The translations under genes and the position numbers were made by a program. Source: Deltaproteobacteria bacterium (GTDB taxonomy: Bacteria; Desulfobacterota; Desulfobacteria; Desulfobacterales; UBA11574). From it: 14,431 nucleotides of DNA. Location: the NCBI GenBank assembly GCA_019313505.1, contig JAFDBA010000038.1:1-14431 (forward strand), given 5' to 3'. Under the pieces are notes generated by a model. That model was given only the letters and a program-made list of their open reading frames with translations, was not told the origin of the DNA and searched no databases. Of the stretch, positions 6,174 to 12,884 are shown one piece after another; position 1 is the stretch's first letter; each line of letters starts with the position of its first letter.

Positions 6174-8321
6174 ATGCGTAAAGAAATTGTTGGAATATTA
6201 CTCTTTTTTTTAGTTGTTTTAACGCTAATCAGTCTTTTGTCATACAGCCCGACAGACCCTTCAATTAACAATGCTACGTCCGCAGGCCATATTCACAACT
6301 TCTTTGGTTTGTTTGGAGCCCATATGGCAGGTATTCTTATAGGACTGTTCGGCCTGGGTGCATTTTGGATCCCGATTTTACTCCTTCTTACCAGTATCCA
6401 CTTTTTTCGAAACCATCCTGCCAGGGCAATTGTTTTTACAATTACCGGTGGAATTCTCCTAATTATAACCACGGGAAGTCTGCTGGCAATAAATCATAAC
6501 CATATTATTATCTTAGGAAATAAATTCTCTTCAGGTGGCATAGTCGGAATTCCGTTAAAATCATTTCTTGTAAAATATTCCAATGTCATGGGCGGTGCAA
6601 TTATACTGTTTCTTTTGTGGATTATCGGTTTGATTCTGGCTACCGGCTTTTCTTTGACAATGTTTTCAAAACGCTCCTGGCGAGCAGTTGTTTTTTCAAC
6701 AGATCGATTACGCACGTTGTTTGTCAAATGGAAAGAACGAAGGAAAAAATCAAAAAAAAGTTCGAAAATAAAAAAAGAACGCGCATTCAAGAAGGAACGG
6801 AAAATAAAAATCAACCCCCCCCAACCCAGGCCTATAAAAGAAGCTCCGGTTCCTCGACAGGAAGTATTCGAGTTCATGCGTTCTGGAACAGGATTTAGAC
6901 TTCCTTCTATAAATCTTTTGGACGATTCCAGGGAGAAGCCTTCTTCGGCTGATGATGAAAATTTGAGGATGCAGTCAAAACTCCTTGAAAAAAAACTTGA
7001 CGATTTCAGTGTCAAGGGAAAGGTGGTGGCCATATCGCCCGGTCCTGTCATTACGACCTATGAATATGAACCTGCTCCGGGCATAAAAATTAATAAAATA
7101 GTAAGCCTGACAGACGACCTTGCGTTGGCGCTCCGTGCCACAAGCATCAGGATCGTAGCACCCATACCCGGAAAAGCGGTGATCGGGATTGAACTCCCCA
7201 ATACCGTAAGAGAGCTTGTAAAATTCAAAGGAATTGTTGCCTCAAGTGTTTTCGAAAAATCAAAGTCCAAACTTACTATCTGTCTTGGTAAAAATATAAT
7301 AGGGGATCCTGTTGTGGCAGAACTCGACAAGATGCCGCATCTTTTAATTGCCGGCGCAACCGGAACCGGTAAGAGCGTGGCCTTAAATGCCATGATTTGC
7401 AGCCTGTTATACAAAGCGACGCCGGATGAAGTAAAGCTCATTATGGTCGATCCAAAAAGAATCGAACTTTCAAATTATGACGGGATTCCACATCTTATAT
7501 CCCCTGTTGTAACAGATCCAAGGAAAGCAACCAATTCTCTTTTCTGGGTTGTACGCGAAATGGAAAGAAGATATGAGTTGTTGTCGGAAAATAAAGCAAG
7601 ACACATAAAACAGTATAACCAGAAGATAGATAAGGAAAACATTGCAAAAGAAGGTGATACTTCGAAAAAACTACCGTATATCGTCGTTATCATTGACGAA
7701 CTTGCCGATCTTATGTTGGTGGCATCACGGGATGTGGAGGTTTCTTTGACACGTATTGCCCAGATGGCCAGGGCCGCCGGTATTCATTTGATACTTGCCA
7801 CCCAAAGGCCTTCTGTGGATGTCTTGACCGGAATTATCAAGGCTAATTTCCCTACCCGTCTTACTTTCCAAGTCTCCTCCAAGACCGATTCCAGGACCAT
7901 AATCGATACCAATGGTGCTGAAAACCTGTTGGGAAACGGAGATATGCTTTTTCTCCCTCCCGGCACAGCAAAACTCCAGAGAATTCATGGAGCATTCATA
8001 TCAGAGACAGAGCTATCAAGGATCGCTGAATTTTTGAAAGCACAGAAAGCGCCGGAATACAATAGAACCATAGTTGAAGCGCCTCCAAAGGAAGAAGATG
8101 AATCCAACACCCTGGAATATGATGAAAGATATGATGATGCTGTGGCATTAATTACAAAAAAAAGGCAGGCATCAATATCTATGATTCAGCGCCATTTACG
8201 CATCGGCTACAACAGGGCGGCCCGTATTATTGAAGTAATGGAGAAAGAAGGAATTGTAGGACCTTCAGACGGCGCCAAACCCAGGGTAGTTCTTGTTAAA
8301 GGGTATGATGAGATTCCTTAG
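6174..8321 (+). CDS. ftsK: DNA translocase FtsK/SpoIIIE
   Basis: A 715-residue septal DNA pump that moves chromosome ends clear of the division plane. The N-terminus (about 5-165) has four hydrophobic segments for membrane anchoring. A short basic linker (about 185-225, rich in Lys then Pro) replaces the very long linker of enterobacterial FtsK. The alpha domain is around 255-350. The RecA-like motor has Walker A GATGTGKS (394-401) and Walker B VVIIDEL (504-510). The C-terminal gamma winged helix (about 650-710, ISMIQRHLRIGYNRAARIIEVMEKEGIVGPSDG) is the part that reads polar chromosomal motifs and activates XerCD. All parts are intact. It follows RNase J and is closed by a strong hairpin right after its stop. 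Confidence 0.96.
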   Translation: MRKEIVGILLFFLVVLTLISLLSYSPTDPSINNATSAGHIHNFFGLFGAHMAGILIGLFGLGAFWIPILLLLTSIHFFRNHPARAIVFTITGGILLIITTGSLLAINHNHIIILGNKFSSGGIVGIPLKSFLVKYSNVMGGAIILFLLWIIGLILATGFSLTMFSKRSWRAVVFSTDRLRTLFVKWKERRKKSKKSSKIKKERAFKKERKIKINPPQPRPIKEAPVPRQEVFEFMRSGTGFRLPSINLLDDSREKPSSADDENLRMQSKLLEKKLDDFSVKGKVVAISPGPVITTYEYEPAPGIKINKIVSLTDDLALALRATSIRIVAPIPGKAVIGIELPNTVRELVKFKGIVASSVFEKSKSKLTICLGKNIIGDPVVAELDKMPHLLIAGATGTGKSVALNAMICSLLYKATPDEVKLIMVDPKRIELSNYDGIPHLISPVVTDPRKATNSLFWVVREMERRYELLSENKARHIKQYNQKIDKENIAKEGDTSKKLPYIVVIIDELADLMLVASRDVEVSLTRIAQMARAAGIHLILATQRPSVDVLTGIIKANFPTRLTFQVSSKTDSRTIIDTNGAENLLGNGDMLFLPPGTAKLQRIHGAFISETELSRIAEFLKAQKAPEYNRTIVEAPPKEEDESNTLEYDERYDDAVALITKKRQASISMIQRHLRIGYNRAARIIEVMEKEGIVGPSDGAKPRVVLVKGYDEIP

Positions 8322-8370
8322 TCTCCCTGTCTGCTGCAGTGGGTATTGCTTATGCAGCTCGACAGGGAGA
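8322..8370 (+). terminator. Hairpin terminator after ftsK
   Basis: TCTCCCTGTC (8322-8331) pairs with GACAGGGAGA (8361-8370), and GCTGCA (8333-8338) with TGCAGC (8353-8358) inside it. This gives 16 bp interrupted by a small internal loop, with a 14-nt apical loop. It starts at the base after the ftsK stop. Only TTCTT follows, so the T-tract is weak but present. It probably ends the RNase J-FtsK transcript. Confidence 0.75.
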
Positions 8371-8453
8371 TTCTTAATAGAGCATTATTATCACCCGGAC
8401 CCATTAGACTCCTTTAAGACTGTTCATGAAATATCCGGGTTGGTTAATCCCAA

Positions 8454-9434
8454 CTAAAAATGATGCACCCACCGGAGATTCAACCGAAAGCCTTCCGGCC
8501 GATTCTCTGCCGATGTTTCGAAATAAGTGTTAACAAAAATATGGTTGTCCTGGGAAAAATGGTATACGGCTCCCGGACCTATGGCAAACACCTGTTCCTT
8601 GGAATTTGATACATCATTGCCGTCAACTTCAGTATCCGTGATTTGTTTAAGGTAGTAGCCATTTATTCCCAAACGCAGCCGCTTTGCCAATACCTCATAG
8701 GCTGTTGCAAAGTTCAAGTGGATGGCCTGCCCGGCCTGAGTGTCATCGGCGTTGCCGAAGGCCCTGTTGGGATCATTGTTTTTATCGTTCCACAGATAGT
8801 GCAACCGCCAGGAAGTGGTCCATTTCGGAGTAATAAACAGGGTCGCTGCCCAGTATGGGTTAAAGGAAAAAAAGTTGCTGCCCGGATTAAGTTCTTTATC
8901 GTCGTCATATTTACCGGTGGGGAAGATTAATTGGAACTCGATGCGGTGCATGAAGATAGGCCCGTTTTTTCCCATGATAGGATCCCACTGCAAATAGGGA
9001 CCAATGAGAATATCGCCAAACCCCGAGCCGTTATCTTCAAGGGGAATAGGTATATCCAGATCCAAATCGAGCGAGACATAGGGTACAATTACGTCGAGGC
9101 CCCATTTCCCGCCAAAGAGCAATGCCTTGTCCGACTGATAGATAAATTGAGTGAGACTGATCCATGCCTCCAGGTCCTCATCGGCAACCGAAGGCAGTTT
9201 ACTGTTCCCGTCATCGTCCGTAAAGTCATCCGAATTCCAGTACTGGACATATTGCGTGAAGTAAAACCCGGGTCCGGCGGGTGGGCCACCATCCAGAAAA
9301 CTCGTAAATCCCAGATTCACTGACGGCAAATCATAACCGTATGCGGAAGGTGATCTTACCAACGACAGAGAAACTCCGATTATCATAATGGCCACTGTCA
9401 GAAATAATTGTTTGAATAAATTATTATATCTCAT
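8454..9434 (-). CDS. Outer-membrane beta-barrel, phenol/MetA-pathway transporter-like family
   Basis: A 326-residue secreted protein. The signal peptide runs to about residue 33 (hydrophobic LFLTVAIMIIGVSLSLV, then SAYG before YDLPSVNLG). The rest shows alternating strands typical of a barrel, motifs such as GPGFYFTQYVQYWN, GDILIGPYLQWDP and LIFPTGKYD, and a terminal aromatic residue (RWVHHF) as expected for the BAM recognition signal. The pattern matches the family annotated as putative MetA-pathway of phenol degradation proteins. Members are thought to be channels for hydrophobic compounds, but no substrate can be assigned here and no catabolic genes are nearby. A good Shine-Dalgarno (AAAGGAGAG) precedes ATG at 9434. 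Confidence 0.82.
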   Translation of the reverse strand: MRYNNLFKQLFLTVAIMIIGVSLSLVRSPSAYGYDLPSVNLGFTSFLDGGPPAGPGFYFTQYVQYWNSDDFTDDDGNSKLPSVADEDLEAWISLTQFIYQSDKALLFGGKWGLDVIVPYVSLDLDLDIPIPLEDNGSGFGDILIGPYLQWDPIMGKNGPIFMHRIEFQLIFPTGKYDDDKELNPGSNFFSFNPYWAATLFITPKWTTSWRLHYLWNDKNNDPNRAFGNADDTQAGQAIHLNFATAYEVLAKRLRLGINGYYLKQITDTEVDGNDVSNSKEQVFAIGPGAVYHFSQDNHIFVNTYFETSAENRPEGFRLNLRWVHHF

Positions 9435-9508
9435 ATACTCTCCTTTCTTAAAGGTCCGTTGCGTTTAAAAATTATATTATTAGTTTTCCGAATACCTCCC
9501 CCTCCATG

Positions 9509-9769
9509 TTATTTAACCGTCTGTTTTTGCTTTTTGGCTGCTTCTATAAGTTCAACCAGCGTCAATATTTTCTCTTTTGGCTTTTGATTGAAACAGCGTT
9601 TCCAATCATCAGATGCCAATTTTTCCCGGAGATAGGCTTCCACAGGAAAGTAAGAATGCCAGCATTTAATCGTTCGAGGGCAAGGGATATCACCGCCTTC
9701 CCTCAAACAGTAGGCAAAAGTAACCTGATTCCCAAGTTTTGGGCATCTGATTTCCAGTTGCTCAGGCAT
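9509..9769 (-). CDS. Small Cys-rich conserved protein downstream of trpB2
   Basis: An 86-residue soluble protein with five cysteines (C9, C21, C30, C37, C59). The block CPKLGNQVTFAYCLREGGDIPCPRTIKCW is likely to bind a metal ion (zinc or an iron-sulfur cluster), by inference from the spacing only. The C-terminal half is helical and basic (ILTLVELIEAAKKQKQTVK). I recall similar proteins in Desulfobacterota, of unknown function. ATG at 9769 has AAAGGA about 10 nt upstream. It starts 40 nt after the trpB2 stop on the same strand, so it would be co-transcribed and fall under the same attenuator. Confidence 0.72.
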   Translation of the reverse strand: MPEQLEIRCPKLGNQVTFAYCLREGGDIPCPRTIKCWHSYFPVEAYLREKLASDDWKRCFNQKPKEKILTLVELIEAAKKQKQTVK

Positions 9770-9809
9770 AATGTATTATCCTTTGTTTCCTACACGATTC
9801 AGTTTCACA

Positions 9810-11171
9810 CTAGGGTTTTGGGTATCCTGCGATACTCTCCAGAGCTTTTTGAAGTTCTTCTTCCGGGAGTTCATATTTTTTCAGTTTACCCGAAAGGAAA
9901 GCATCATAGGCTGCAAGATCTACAATCCCATGGCCGCTCCAGTTAAACAGGATTGTTTTTTCTTTGCCTTCTTCTTTGGCTTTTTGCGCTTCCTGAACCA
10001 CCGCTGCAATCGCATGATTGGTTTCCGGCGCCGGGATAAAACCTTCGGTGCGGGCCCAATTAATCCCGGCTGTAAATGTTTCTATCTGGTCTAAGGCCCG
10101 GGCCTCAATAATTTTCTCTTTCAGCAAGTGGCTCAAAATAGGAGCCATCCCGTGATATCTTAATCCTCCGGCATGTATAGGGGCCGGCACAAAATCGTGT
10201 CCCAGAGTATACATGGGAAGCAAAGGGGTGGTCATTGCCGTATCGCCAAAATCATAGGCAAAAGGACCCCGCGTCATGGTTGGACATGACGTTGGCTCAG
10301 TGGCAACAATGGAAATTTGCTTGCCATGGATTTTATCTCGAGCAAAAGGAAGACACAGGCCGGCAAAATTACTCCCGCCGCCGGCACACCCCATAACGAT
10401 ATCAGGATAATCACCAATTTTTTCAAGCTGTTTTTGCGCTTCCAGACCAATAATTGTTTGATGCAAAAGAACGTGGTTTAATACGCTCCCCAGAGAATAG
10501 CGAGCATCTTTATCACCCACCGCATCTTCTATGGCTTCACTGATTGCCATCCCAAGACTTCCGGGTGAATCCGGATATTCTTCAAGAATTTTTCTTCCCG
10601 CTTGCGTTATATTACTTGGGCTCGGGATACAATCCGCACCCCACGTCATCATCATCAGCCTGCGATAGGGCTTTTGTTCATAGCTTATCTTTACCATAAA
10701 GACACGGCATTCAAGGCCGAACATCTGGCAGGCCATGCTCAACGCACTGCCCCACTGTCCTGCACCTGTTTCCGTTGACAGACGTTTTATACCGAAAACT
10801 TTATTGTAATAGGCTTGCGCAACTGCGGTGTTGGGCTTATGGGAACCCGGAGGGCTTACCCCTTCGTTCTTGTAATAAATTTTAACCGGGGCATCCAGCA
10901 GCTTTTCGAAATTCCTTGCCCGGTACAAGGGAGAGGGACGCCACAGGCATAACTTATCCAGAACCGGTTCAGGGATGTCAATCCAGCGTTCAGTCGATAC
11001 TTCTTGCTCGATCAAATTCATCGGAAATACCGGAGCCAGGTCATCCGGCCCCACCGGTTTTCCTGTTCCCGGATGTAGCGGCGGACTCATTGGAGTGGGC
11101 AGGTCCGCCACTATGTTGTACCATTGCCTGGGCATTTCACTTTCATTTAAAAATACTTTCGTCTGTTTCAT
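9810..11171 (-). CDS. trpB: Tryptophan synthase beta chain, TrpB2 type
   Basis: From ATG at 11171 the product has 453 residues, longer than ordinary TrpB (about 400) and normal for the TrpB2 class, which joins indole and serine to make tryptophan and often works without TrpA. The PLP lysine is Lys112 in PGSHKPNTA. The catalytic Glu lies in ETGAGQWG (134-141), with Trp where TrpB1 has His. The PLP phosphate loop is GCAGGGSN (261-268), and the WSGHG motif is near 411. The start is set by GGAAAGGAG 9-17 nt upstream. The frame is open upstream to a GTG at 11267, but those codons run through the terminator hairpin. No other trp gene is adjacent. The leader carries a complete trp-type attenuator. 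Confidence 0.95.
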   Translation of the reverse strand: MKQTKVFLNESEMPRQWYNIVADLPTPMSPPLHPGTGKPVGPDDLAPVFPMNLIEQEVSTERWIDIPEPVLDKLCLWRPSPLYRARNFEKLLDAPVKIYYKNEGVSPPGSHKPNTAVAQAYYNKVFGIKRLSTETGAGQWGSALSMACQMFGLECRVFMVKISYEQKPYRRLMMMTWGADCIPSPSNITQAGRKILEEYPDSPGSLGMAISEAIEDAVGDKDARYSLGSVLNHVLLHQTIIGLEAQKQLEKIGDYPDIVMGCAGGGSNFAGLCLPFARDKIHGKQISIVATEPTSCPTMTRGPFAYDFGDTAMTTPLLPMYTLGHDFVPAPIHAGGLRYHGMAPILSHLLKEKIIEARALDQIETFTAGINWARTEGFIPAPETNHAIAAVVQEAQKAKEEGKEKTILFNWSGHGIVDLAAYDAFLSGKLKKYELPEEELQKALESIAGYPKP

Positions 11172-11192
11172 AATATTTTCTCCTTTCCAGTT

Positions 11193-11221
11193 AAAAAAAA
11201 ACCATGGAGAAAACCCCATGG
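11193..11221 (-). terminator. Intrinsic terminator (attenuator) before trpB2
   Basis: In the minus-strand transcript CCATGGGG (11214-11221) pairs with CTCCATGG (11202-11209) across a TTTT loop: 8 bp with one G-T wobble. Nine T residues (11193-11201) follow directly. This is a textbook intrinsic terminator located between the promoter and the trpB2 ribosome-binding site, 22 nt before its ATG, so it can only act as a conditional terminator of the gene's own leader. Confidence 0.9.
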
Positions 11222-11249
11222 CGCGTTTACATAATAAAAAAGCCATGGG
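11214..11249 (-). promoter_or_regulatory. Antiterminator hairpin of trpB2 leader
   Basis: CCCATGGC (11242-11249) is perfectly complementary to GCCATGGG (11215-11222) in the minus-strand RNA. Forming this 8-bp helix uses the left arm of the terminator, so the two structures exclude each other. The upstream arm can itself be sequestered by GTGGG (11263-11267). The same arm lies next to an AAGGAG sequence and an ATG (11246) in frame with trpB2. Confidence 0.75.
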
Positions 11250-11303
11250 AAGTTTCTCCTTACCCACAGCTTTTTATAATTCCTAAAATATCAAATATGT
11301 GCA

Positions 11304-11327
11304 GGCAGGCTCAATTTAAAACCTGCC
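11304..11327 (-). promoter_or_regulatory. Hairpin 1:2 of trpB2 leader, overlapping the Trp codons
   Basis: GGCAGG (11322-11327) pairs with CCTGCC (11304-11309). The left arm covers the last Trp codon and the next codons of the leader peptide, and the stop codon sits just before the right arm. The right arm and its continuation (CCTGCCTGCA, 11300-11309) can instead pair with TGTGGGTAAGG (11258-11268): 10 bp including three G-T wobbles and one bulged A. A ribosome stalled on the Trp codons would favour that alternative. Confidence 0.7.
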
Positions 11328-11367
11328 ACCACCAAAATATCAATGGTGTGTTTATTTTAGTATTCAA
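11311..11367 (-). CDS. trpL: trp leader peptide (TrpL-like), 18 residues with WWW
   Basis: TTG at 11367 opens an 18-codon frame, MNTKINTPLIFWWWQVLN, ending at TGA 11311-11313. The three Trp codons TGG TGG TGG are at 11326-11334. A Shine-Dalgarno AAGGA (11375-11379) lies 7 nt before the TTG. The ATG at 11374 in another frame touches that same Shine-Dalgarno and is too close to use. Three consecutive codons for the rarest amino acid, in a translated micro-ORF upstream of a tryptophan-synthase terminator, are the hallmark of ribosome-mediated attenuation. Scarce charged Trp-tRNA would stall the ribosome there. The TTG start is the least secure part. Confidence 0.82.
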   Translation of the reverse strand: MNTKINTPLIFWWWQVLN

Positions 11368-11398
11368 ACTTCATTCCTTTTTATTAATAATAACAGGC

Positions 11399-11428
11399 CT
11401 TCTACTACAAAGATACATATCGTGTCAA
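11399..11428 (-). promoter_or_regulatory. Promoter candidate for trpL-trpB2
   Basis: On the minus strand a perfect TTGACA (11423-11428) is followed after 18 nt by TAGAAG (11399-11404), four of six matches to the -10 consensus. Transcription would begin near 11392, leaving room for the leader peptide Shine-Dalgarno at 11375-11379. The element lies just outside the inverted-repeat element at 11448-11723, so the unit has its own promoter independent of the glycosyltransferase gene upstream. Confidence 0.55.
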
Positions 11429-11447
11429 GACAAAACTCTATAAAATA

Positions 11448-11723
11448 CAGGGCAAACGCATTTGATTTCGGTATAGCGTAACGACGGTGTGTTTCTCTTG
11501 TAAACCGACTGACTGTTTGAAGGGATTTAGCACTCTTTAGCCCGAGCCGAATATAATTGTAACTTAAAAAATTAAAGAGCTAATTTAGCGACGAATTGTT
11601 CTTAAAAACCACGACGCGGCTCGGGCTTACGGGTGCTTAAGCACAAGTTTCAGTCGGTTGGAAAGAGATGCACGCCGTCGTGGAGCGTTCTCCCACTATT
11701 GGGATTCAAATGCGTTTGCCCTG
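11448..11723. mobile_element. MITE-like palindromic element with 18-bp perfect ends
   Basis: CAGGGCAAACGCATTTGA (11448-11465) is repeated exactly, inverted, at 11706-11723. Inside, further blocks match in inverted order: ACGACGG-GTG with CTCTT and AACCGACTG in the left arm recur in the right arm, as does TAGCAC/AAGCAC followed by AGCCCGAGCCG. Each arm is therefore about 110 bp of imperfect inverted repeat around an AT-rich centre, and there is no coding capacity. This fits a non-autonomous element derived from the two ends of an insertion sequence. No clear target-site duplication is visible. It begins at the base after the glycosyltransferase stop codon. Confidence 0.72.
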
Positions 11724-12848
11724 CTATAGCATATCGGGATTGGCTGATTTTTCCGAGAGTGCCAGCTTTCCCAAAATTTCATCATATCGATCAATCAGAT
11801 TTTCCCAGGCAAAACGGCCCATAGCTTCGGAAAGATTTTGGCATGTTATTTGGAATTTCGGATAATTTGAAATAAAAAAACAGAGTTTTTCAACCAATTC
11901 TGTCTGGTCTTGATAGAGAAAATCATCATGGAAAGCCTTTGGGATGATTTCCGGGTACGAAAGCCGGTCAGGCAGAAGAGGGATGCAACCGTAACGAATC
12001 GCTTCAATCATAGAGATACCGAAATTTTCCTGTTTTGCCGTGCTGACAACTATTGCCCCCTGCATAAGCCATTTACTGTATTTTTCTCTGGATGCTTCAT
12101 AACCGTAGCAAACAACCCGGTTTTGGTAACGTTTTCGGGCAGCAATAAATTCTTTAGGGACCATCTGAAAGTTTTCTCCTAAAAGAGCAAGACGGAAATT
12201 GAAACCTCGATCCAGGACTGCATCAAGAGCATTAAAAAAGTCTGCAGGATTTTTATCAAACTCCCATCGGTGATTCCAGATGATTAGCGGCGGCAAATCG
12301 GGTTCAGGCAAAGAACATGGCAATGCGCTGTCTGTAGCAGGAAAATGACATCCAGGGTATAGGACACCGGCTTTTTCACGTATTACATCAATCACCCATC
12401 TGGGCCGGTATTCGGGCATCATATTTAAAAAATCGGGAAGGCTTGAAAAAAAGGCATTAAAATGGGTATGAGAATTAAAAAGAACCTGGTCTGCGGCCAA
12501 TGCCGTGGTAATGTCCGTGAAACCAAACTGAAAATCCATACTCTCGCCGGGTGCCAGCGGATATGTAAGCTGATTTTCGTGGAAATAAACCAGCGAAGGA
12601 GGAAGGAACGACCCGCAAAGTGATTTAAAGTCCGACAGGCTCATCAGGTCCGTAGTGATCAAGCCGTCGTAGTCCTTAAGAGAGGGGATTTTTTTTACAA
12701 AGTATAAGGCAGCCCCCCGCATTCGCCACTTCCAAAAACGGGCGGGCAGCGTAACAAGGTCAATTTTGTGTCGGGAGTGTGAAACCAGGCCTTGGGCAAA
12801 ATCTTTGTGTGATCCGCCGAAGAAAGGTTCTAAAAATAGAAATCTCAA
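11724..12848 (-). CDS. Glycosyltransferase, tRNA-queuosine mannosyltransferase (QTMAN/GTDC1) family
   Basis: A 374-residue GT-B-type protein. The N-terminal domain opens with the family signature F-x-E-P-F-x-G-G-S-H-K (5-15) and has YFHENQLTYPL (88-98), GFTDITTALAAD and FNSHTHFNAF. The C-terminal half has IIWNHRWEFDKNP (189-201) and the nucleotide-sugar site STAKQENFGISMIEAIRYGCIPLLPDRLSYPEIIP (269-303). In animals the homolog transfers mannose from GDP-mannose to queuosine at position 34 of tRNA-Asp; for bacterial members the acceptor is unproven. The start is TTG at 12848; an in-frame TAA lies just upstream and no ATG is available. It is 36 nt after the TPR gene, probably the same operon. 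Its stop codon touches the MITE-like element, so a few C-terminal residues might be altered. Confidence 0.87.
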   Translation of the reverse strand: MRFLFLEPFFGGSHKDFAQGLVSHSRHKIDLVTLPARFWKWRMRGAALYFVKKIPSLKDYDGLITTDLMSLSDFKSLCGSFLPPSLVYFHENQLTYPLAPGESMDFQFGFTDITTALAADQVLFNSHTHFNAFFSSLPDFLNMMPEYRPRWVIDVIREKAGVLYPGCHFPATDSALPCSLPEPDLPPLIIWNHRWEFDKNPADFFNALDAVLDRGFNFRLALLGENFQMVPKEFIAARKRYQNRVVCYGYEASREKYSKWLMQGAIVVSTAKQENFGISMIEAIRYGCIPLLPDRLSYPEIIPKAFHDDFLYQDQTELVEKLCFFISNYPKFQITCQNLSEAMGRFAWENLIDRYDEILGKLALSEKSANPDML

Positions 12849-12884
12849 ATGATTCTCTACAGGTTAAAACGGTTCATTTAAGGA

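Noticed and set aside
8439..8454. GTTGG/CCAAC hairpin overlapping the barrel-gene stop codon
   Set aside because: Only 5 bp and no T-run on the minus strand, so too weak to call a terminator.
8643..9323. Open frames on both strands inside the outer-membrane protein gene
   Set aside because: Shadows of the barrel gene; no family pattern and no ribosome-binding sites.
11172..11267. GTG-initiated 32-residue extension of TrpB2
   Set aside because: It translates through the terminator and antiterminator helices, the GTG has no Shine-Dalgarno, and the 11171 ATG has a strong one and gives the normal TrpB2 N-terminus. The internal ATG at 11246 is kept as a separate, low-priority finding.
11359..11374. 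Five-codon ORF starting at ATG 11374 in the trpB2 leader (MKFEY)
   Set aside because: The ATG directly touches the only Shine-Dalgarno, leaving no spacing, and it has no Trp codons. The TTG 7 nt further fits better.
11448..11723. Integron attC site as an explanation for the palindrome
   Set aside because: No GTTRRRY-type core site at the ends, no integrase and no cassette ORF; perfect 18-bp termini fit a transposon-type element better.
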